A model generated the notes under the pieces. The model was given only the letters and a program-made list of their open reading frames with translations. It was not told where the DNA came from and did not search any database. DNA of 64,000 nucleotides from Marinilactibacillus piezotolerans (lineage in GTDB: Bacteria; Bacillota; Bacilli; Lactobacillales; Carnobacteriaceae_A), in the NCBI RefSeq assembly GCF_900169305.1, contig NZ_FWDP01000003.1, positions 1-64,000 of the forward strand, given 5' to 3'. A program made the translations under genes and the position numbers. This document shows positions 60,464 through 64,000 of this stretch, piece by piece; position 1 is the stretch's first letter, and the number at the start of each line of letters is the position of its first letter.

Positions 60464-62670
60464 GGAATGGCCTCCTCCCAAATTGTTTTCAGTTCATTGA
60501 TATCTTGTTTGATGATTTGATTCTTTGTTTTAATAACAGCTACTCTGTCAGCTGTGACTTCGCCGATCTCTTCAGCCGACTGCTGGAACAGTTTTTGTAC
60601 TGCTTCTGCATGTTCCGGTTTAACGGAAAGAACGAACCTCGAAGGCGATTCAGAAAACAACCATTCTTTCGGCATATCGGCTGTTACGTTGAAACCTAAC
60701 TGATTTTTGAAAGCTGATTCTGCTAAAGCAACCGCAAGTCCGCCTTCAGATAAATCATGAGCGCTTTGCACCCAGCCTTGACGAATGGCTTCCAGAACTT
60801 TTGACTGAATCAGTTTCTCTTTTTCAAGATCAAAGTCAAACAGCTCGCCTTCGATTCTGCCAAGCTGCATTTTCTGAATCTCTGTACCATTAAAATCAGG
60901 CTTTGTTTCGCCTGCAACAAAGATTCTGTCACCGATTTGTTTAAAATCAGAAGTTGTCACATGCGACAGGTCTTTGACTAATCCGACCATTCCGATCATT
61001 GGAGTCGGATAAATCGCTTCTTTGTTGGTCTCATTATATAAAGAGACATTCCCTGAAATGACCGGTGTTCCAAGTGTTTCACAAGCTTTCGAAATCCCAT
61101 CAGCGGAAGTCCATAATTCCCAGAACACTTCTGGTTTATCTGGATTCCCGTAATTCAAACAGTCTGTGATCGCTAAAGGCTCTCCGCCGCTCGCTACGAT
61201 ATTTCTCGCCGCTTCGGCAACTGCCAGTTGTCCGCCTCGTTCAGGGTTCAGATAAAGATATCTGGCATTGCAGTCTGTTGTCATTGCCAGCCCTTTTTGC
61301 GTACCACGAATCCGCAGAACGGCTGCATCGCTTCCCGGTCCGACAACCGTATTGGTTCTGACCATTGAGTCATATGTTTCAAATATTGATTTTTTAGAGG
61401 CAATCGTCGGCTGCTGCAATAACTGTTTCAGTGTTTCTCCAGCATCTTTTATCGCCGGTTCAAATGTCTTCATTTCTTTGAATCGTTTGATGCGTTCCGG
61501 TTCTGTATAAGGCTTATGATAAACCGGTGCTTCTTCTGCTAAAGCATCTACGGGCAGATCAGCAACCGGTTCGCCTTTATGGAACAAGCGGTATTGACCG
61601 TCATCTGTTACCTGTCCGATATTCACTGCGTCCAATTCATATTTGGAAAACAGTTCTTTAACGCGGTCTTCTGAACCCTTTTCCACACAAATCAGCATGC
61701 GTTCCTGAGACTCTGACAGCATCATTTCATAAGGTGTCATATTGGTTTCACGCTGCGGCACGTCATCAAGATTCAAAATCAGTCCGCTTCCGGCTTTAGA
61801 AGCCATTTCCGCACTGGACGAAACAAGTCCCGCAGCACCCATATCCTGGATTCCGACCAAAATGTCTTGATGACCTTGAATCAGCTCAAGGCAGGCTTCC
61901 ATTAACAGTTTTTCCATAAACGGATCGCCGACTTGTACTGCTGAGCGTTCAGACTCTTCTTCATCACTGAATTCTTCAGAAGCAAAAGTCGCCCCGTGAA
62001 TCCCGTCACGCCCGGTTTTCGCGCCTACATACATGATCGTATTGCCGACACCTTTTGCCTGGCCCTTTTGGATGTCTTTATGATCGATCAGCCCGACACA
62101 CATCGCATTCACAAGCGGGTTTCCTTTATAAACTGGATCAAAGCCGATTTCGCCGCCTACCGTCGGGATTCCGATACAATTTCCGTATCCACCAATTCCG
62201 GCAACGACTTCTTCCAGTAAATATTTTGTCCGCTCATTATCCAGTTCGCCAAAGCGCAGCGAGTCTAATAAAGCAATCGGACGAGCACCCATACTGAAAA
62301 TATCGCGAATAATGCCGCCGACACCTGTAGCTGCTCCTTCATACGGTTCTACGGCAGAGGGATGGTTGTGGCTTTCTGCTTTGAATACGACTGCTTGGCC
62401 GTCTCCGATATCGACAATTCCGGCACCTTCTCCGGGCCCTTGCAGTACTTGCGGCCCGCTTGTCGGAAACTTGCGCAGAACAGGTTTGGAATTTTTATAA
62501 GAACAGTGTTCACTCCACATCACTGAGAACAATCCAGTTTCTGTGTAGTTCGGCAGTCTTTTTAAAATGTCTTCTGAAATCATACGGTACTCTTCGTCCG
62601 TCAGTCCCCATTCTGCATAGATGCGCTGGTCTCGAATCATTTCTGCTGAGGGTTCTTGGATGGTTTTCAT
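60439..62670 (-). CDS. purL: phosphoribosylformylglycinamidine synthase subunit II
   Basis: The 743-residue small-type PurL forms FGAM from FGAR with PurQ and Pur[51 protein letters not shown] and [16 protein letters not shown] are the ATP and substrate motifs of the synthetase. It overlaps purQ by four bases (ATGA) and is preceded by AAGGAG. Confidence 0.97.
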   Translation of the reverse strand: MKTIQEPSAEMIRDQRIYAEWGLTDEEYRMISEDILKRLPNYTETGLFSVMWSEHCSYKNSKPVLRKFPTSGPQVLQGPGEGAGIVDIGDGQAVVFKAESHNHPSAVEPYEGAATGVGGIIRDIFSMGARPIALLDSLRFGELDNERTKYLLEEVVAGIGGYGNCIGIPTVGGEIGFDPVYKGNPLVNAMCVGLIDHKDIQKGQAKGVGNTIMYVGAKTGRDGIHGATFASEEFSDEEESERSAVQVGDPFMEKLLMEACLELIQGHQDILVGIQDMGAAGLVSSSAEMASKAGSGLILNLDDVPQRETNMTPYEMMLSESQERMLICVEKGSEDRVKELFSKYELDAVNIGQVTDDGQYRLFHKGEPVADLPVDALAEEAPVYHKPYTEPERIKRFKEMKTFEPAIKDAGETLKQLLQQPTIASKKSIFETYDSMVRTNTVVGPGSDAAVLRIRGTQKGLAMTTDCNARYLYLNPERGGQLAVAEAARNIVASGGEPLAITDCLNYGNPDKPEVFWELWTSADGISKACETLGTPVISGNVSLYNETNKEAIYPTPMIGMVGLVKDLSHVTTSDFKQIGDRIFVAGETKPDFNGTEIQKMQLGRIEGELFDFDLEKEKLIQSKVLEAIRQGWVQSAHDLSEGGLAVALAESAFKNQLGFNVTADMPKEWLFSESPSRFVLSVKPEHAEAVQKLFQQSAEEIGEVTADRVAVIKTKNQIIKQDINELKTIWEEAIPWLLKSKA

Positions 62671-63350
62671 ACGTTGACCGTCTCCTTCGCGAAGTTTTTG
62701 ATCATAGACTGGAAGAATCGCAATCCATCACTGGAACCGAGCAAGTCTTCTGTTGCTCGTTCCGGGTGCGGCATCATCCCCAGCACATTTCCCTGTTTAT
62801 TAATGACTCCAGCAATGTTTTCTACAGATCCATTCGGATTTTCTGAGGCATAGGTAAAGACGATTTGATTGTTGTCTTTTAATTCCTGCAGGGTCTCAGG
62901 ATCACAATAATAACTGCCTTCTCCATGAGCAATCGGAATCGTCAACTGTTCACCTTGTTCATATAATGAAGTGAATTTGGTTTGACTATTTTCAACAGTC
63001 AACTGAACGGATTTGCAGATGAAATGAAGATCTCTATTTCTCTGCAGTGCTCCTGGAAGTAAGCCAGCTTCTACTAATATCTGGAATCCGTTACACGTCC
63101 CAAAGACCGGCTTCCCTTCTTCTGCAAACCGCTGTACTTCGCTCATAATATTTGAAAACCGCGCGATAGCACCGCTGCGCAAATAATCTCCATATGAGAA
63201 TCCGCCGGGAAGCAGCACTCCGTCAAATCCTTCCAAGCTGTTTTCCGTGTGCGATACATACTCTGCTTGTTCACCGACACCATCTCTAATCGCATGCAGC
63301 AGATCAACGTCACAATTGGACCCGGGAAACTGAATAACTGCAAACCGCAT
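62667..63350 (-). CDS. purQ: phosphoribosylformylglycinamidine synthase subunit I
   Basis: A 227-residue glutaminase. [14 protein letters not shown] opens the protein, [12 protein letters not shown] is the oxyanion strand, [14 protein letters not shown] carries the nucleophile Cys, and MMPHPERA the His-Glu pair. Provides ammonia to PurL. Two bases separate it from purS. Confidence 0.97.
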   Translation of the reverse strand: MRFAVIQFPGSNCDVDLLHAIRDGVGEQAEYVSHTENSLEGFDGVLLPGGFSYGDYLRSGAIARFSNIMSEVQRFAEEGKPVFGTCNGFQILVEAGLLPGALQRNRDLHFICKSVQLTVENSQTKFTSLYEQGEQLTIPIAHGEGSYYCDPETLQELKDNNQIVFTYASENPNGSVENIAGVINKQGNVLGMMPHPERATEDLLGSSDGLRFFQSMIKNFAKETVNV

Positions 63351-63352
63351 TA

Positions 63353-63613
63353 TTAAACCGTCTCCTTTACTGCTTCAATCTCATATCGGTAACTTTCCAT
63401 AACGACGTTGGCTAATAATTTATCGCAGATTGCTTCAATGGTTTCCTCTACTGTACGGTCTGATTGTTTCGCCACTTTGATCTCGAAATATTTTCCGATT
63501 CGAATGTCCTCAATTTCATCAAAGCCCATACGATGGACGGCTCCACGAACGGCTTCGCCTTGTGGATCTAAAATAGATTCTTTATAGGTCACATAAACTT
63601 TTACGTTATACAT
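63353..63613 (-). CDS. purS: phosphoribosylformylglycinamidine synthase subunit PurS
   Basis: An 86-residue protein with the PurS pattern: [37 protein letters not shown] and [16 protein letters not shown]. It bridges PurQ and PurL. ATG 63613 follows AAGGAG by ten bases; a longer in-frame start has no site. It overlaps the end of purC by eight bases. Confidence 0.95.
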   Translation of the reverse strand: MYNVKVYVTYKESILDPQGEAVRGAVHRMGFDEIEDIRIGKYFEIKVAKQSDRTVEETIEAICDKLLANVVMESYRYEIEAVKETV

Positions 63614-64000
63614 TGTGCATCGTCTCCTTATCAAGTTGCATTAAGCGGTCAAGCACTTCCTGGTAGAGCGGAATGATATCGCCCAAGTCTTTCCGGAAGA
63701 CATCTTTGTCGAGGCGGTCATTATTGTCCAAGTCCCATAATCGACAAGTATCCGGTGAAATTTCATCTGCCAAGACAATCTTGTTATCTGCCGTTTTTCC
63801 AAATTCCAATTTAAAGTCAACCAAACGAATATTGATGCGTTTAAATAATTCGATCAATGCCTGATTGATTTTCAGCGCCTGCTGCTGAATTTGTTCTATT
63901 TCTTCTTCGGCAGCGAGCTGCAGCACCTTTATATGATCCTCATTGATGATTGGATCATTCAGCTCGTCTTCTTTTAAATAAAATTCCAGGACTGGAAAGT
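63606..64000 (-). CDS. purC: SAICAR synthase, C-terminal part (cut by window edge)
   Basis: The visible 131 codons are the C-terminal part of phosphoribosylaminoimidazole-succinocarboxamide synthase. VLEFYLKEDELNDPIINEDHI, INIRLVDFKLEFGK, ADEISPDTCRLWD and DKDVFRKDLGD are family signatures. The N-terminal ATP-binding half lies beyond position 64000. It precedes purS and overlaps it by eight bases. Confidence 0.96.
   Translation of the reverse strand, partial: FPVLEFYLKEDELNDPIINEDHIKVLQLAAEEEIEQIQQQALKINQALIELFKRINIRLVDFKLEFGKTADNKIVLADEISPDTCRLWDLDNNDRLDKDVFRKDLGDIIPLYQEVLDRLMQLDKETMHNV

Overview
The window is chromosomal core sequence of a low-GC Gram-positive bacterium of the order Lactobacillales. 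Gene content and order point to Carnobacteriaceae or a close relative (inference). Support comes from the rpoE-pyrG-fbaA-bioY-murA-rho-rpmE2 block, the acpS/mazEF pair, folate and queuosine ECF-type transporter subunits each with its own riboswitch, and a purCSQLFMNHD operon. Several proteins, such as MetQ and the RpoE tail, are strikingly acidic, which would fit a marine or alkaliphilic lactic bacterium, but this is weak evidence. No IS element, phage, tRNA or CRISPR array was seen.

Layout. 1-400: tandem promoters and leader of an rRNA operon that runs out of the left edge on the minus strand. 400-4.2 kb: tRNA methyltransferase, c-di-AMP-binding CBS protein, preQ1-I riboswitch with queT, MazEF-type toxin-antitoxin pair, acpS. 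4.2-9.0 kb: cshA with a ~300 nt leader, murF, ddl, rpmE2. 9.2-16.8 kb (minus): rho, murA, bioY, fbaA, pyrG with a CTP-type attenuator, rpoE, DUF1934. 16.9-20.7 kb (plus): lipL, HD phosphohydrolase, HAD phosphatase, ohr. 20.8-23.6 kb: three unknown membrane/exported proteins and a LexA-boxed Y-family polymerase. 23.7-28.4 kb (minus): one-carbon folate cluster fhs-fchA-folD-MTHFS-THF riboswitch-folT. 28.6-33.4 kb: small membrane proteins, mgsA, PfpI, an RNA-rich gap with two candidate C-rich sRNAs, metNIQ. 33.5-35.1 kb: NERD protein and eight exact-length 52-bp tandem repeats. 35.1-38.3 kb (minus): tryptophan-type ABC transporter trpXYZ behind an elaborate leader. 38.4-42.3 kb: FAD oxidoreductase, PAP2 phosphatase, guaC, GNAT. 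42.4-45.8 kb (minus): CstR-controlled persulfide operon. 46.1-54.3 kb: an odd cis-prenyltransferase/guanylate-kinase-like cluster, thioredoxin-like paralogue, AbiEi-like protein, dsdA, thrE halves, an M23 peptidase. 54.4-64 kb (minus): purine operon, cut at purC by the right edge.

The most interesting element is the trpXYZ leader (37.9-38.3 kb). A consensus promoter is followed by a 22-codon peptide with a strong ribosome-binding site and two Trp codons. Downstream lie four segments that can pair as anti-antiterminator, antiterminator and terminator. A second 12-codon peptide (containing WDW) sits just before trpX. No T-box motif is present. This reads as ribosome-stalling attenuation by tryptophan in a lineage where T-boxes are the usual solution. 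Second in interest is the 783-bp gap upstream of metN, holding candidate sRNAs with C-rich or CCUCC anti-Shine-Dalgarno loops.

Many start codons were moved inward because a clear Shine-Dalgarno sequence points to a TTG, GTG or internal ATG; these choices are stated gene by gene. All family names come from recognising motifs by eye; no database search was possible.
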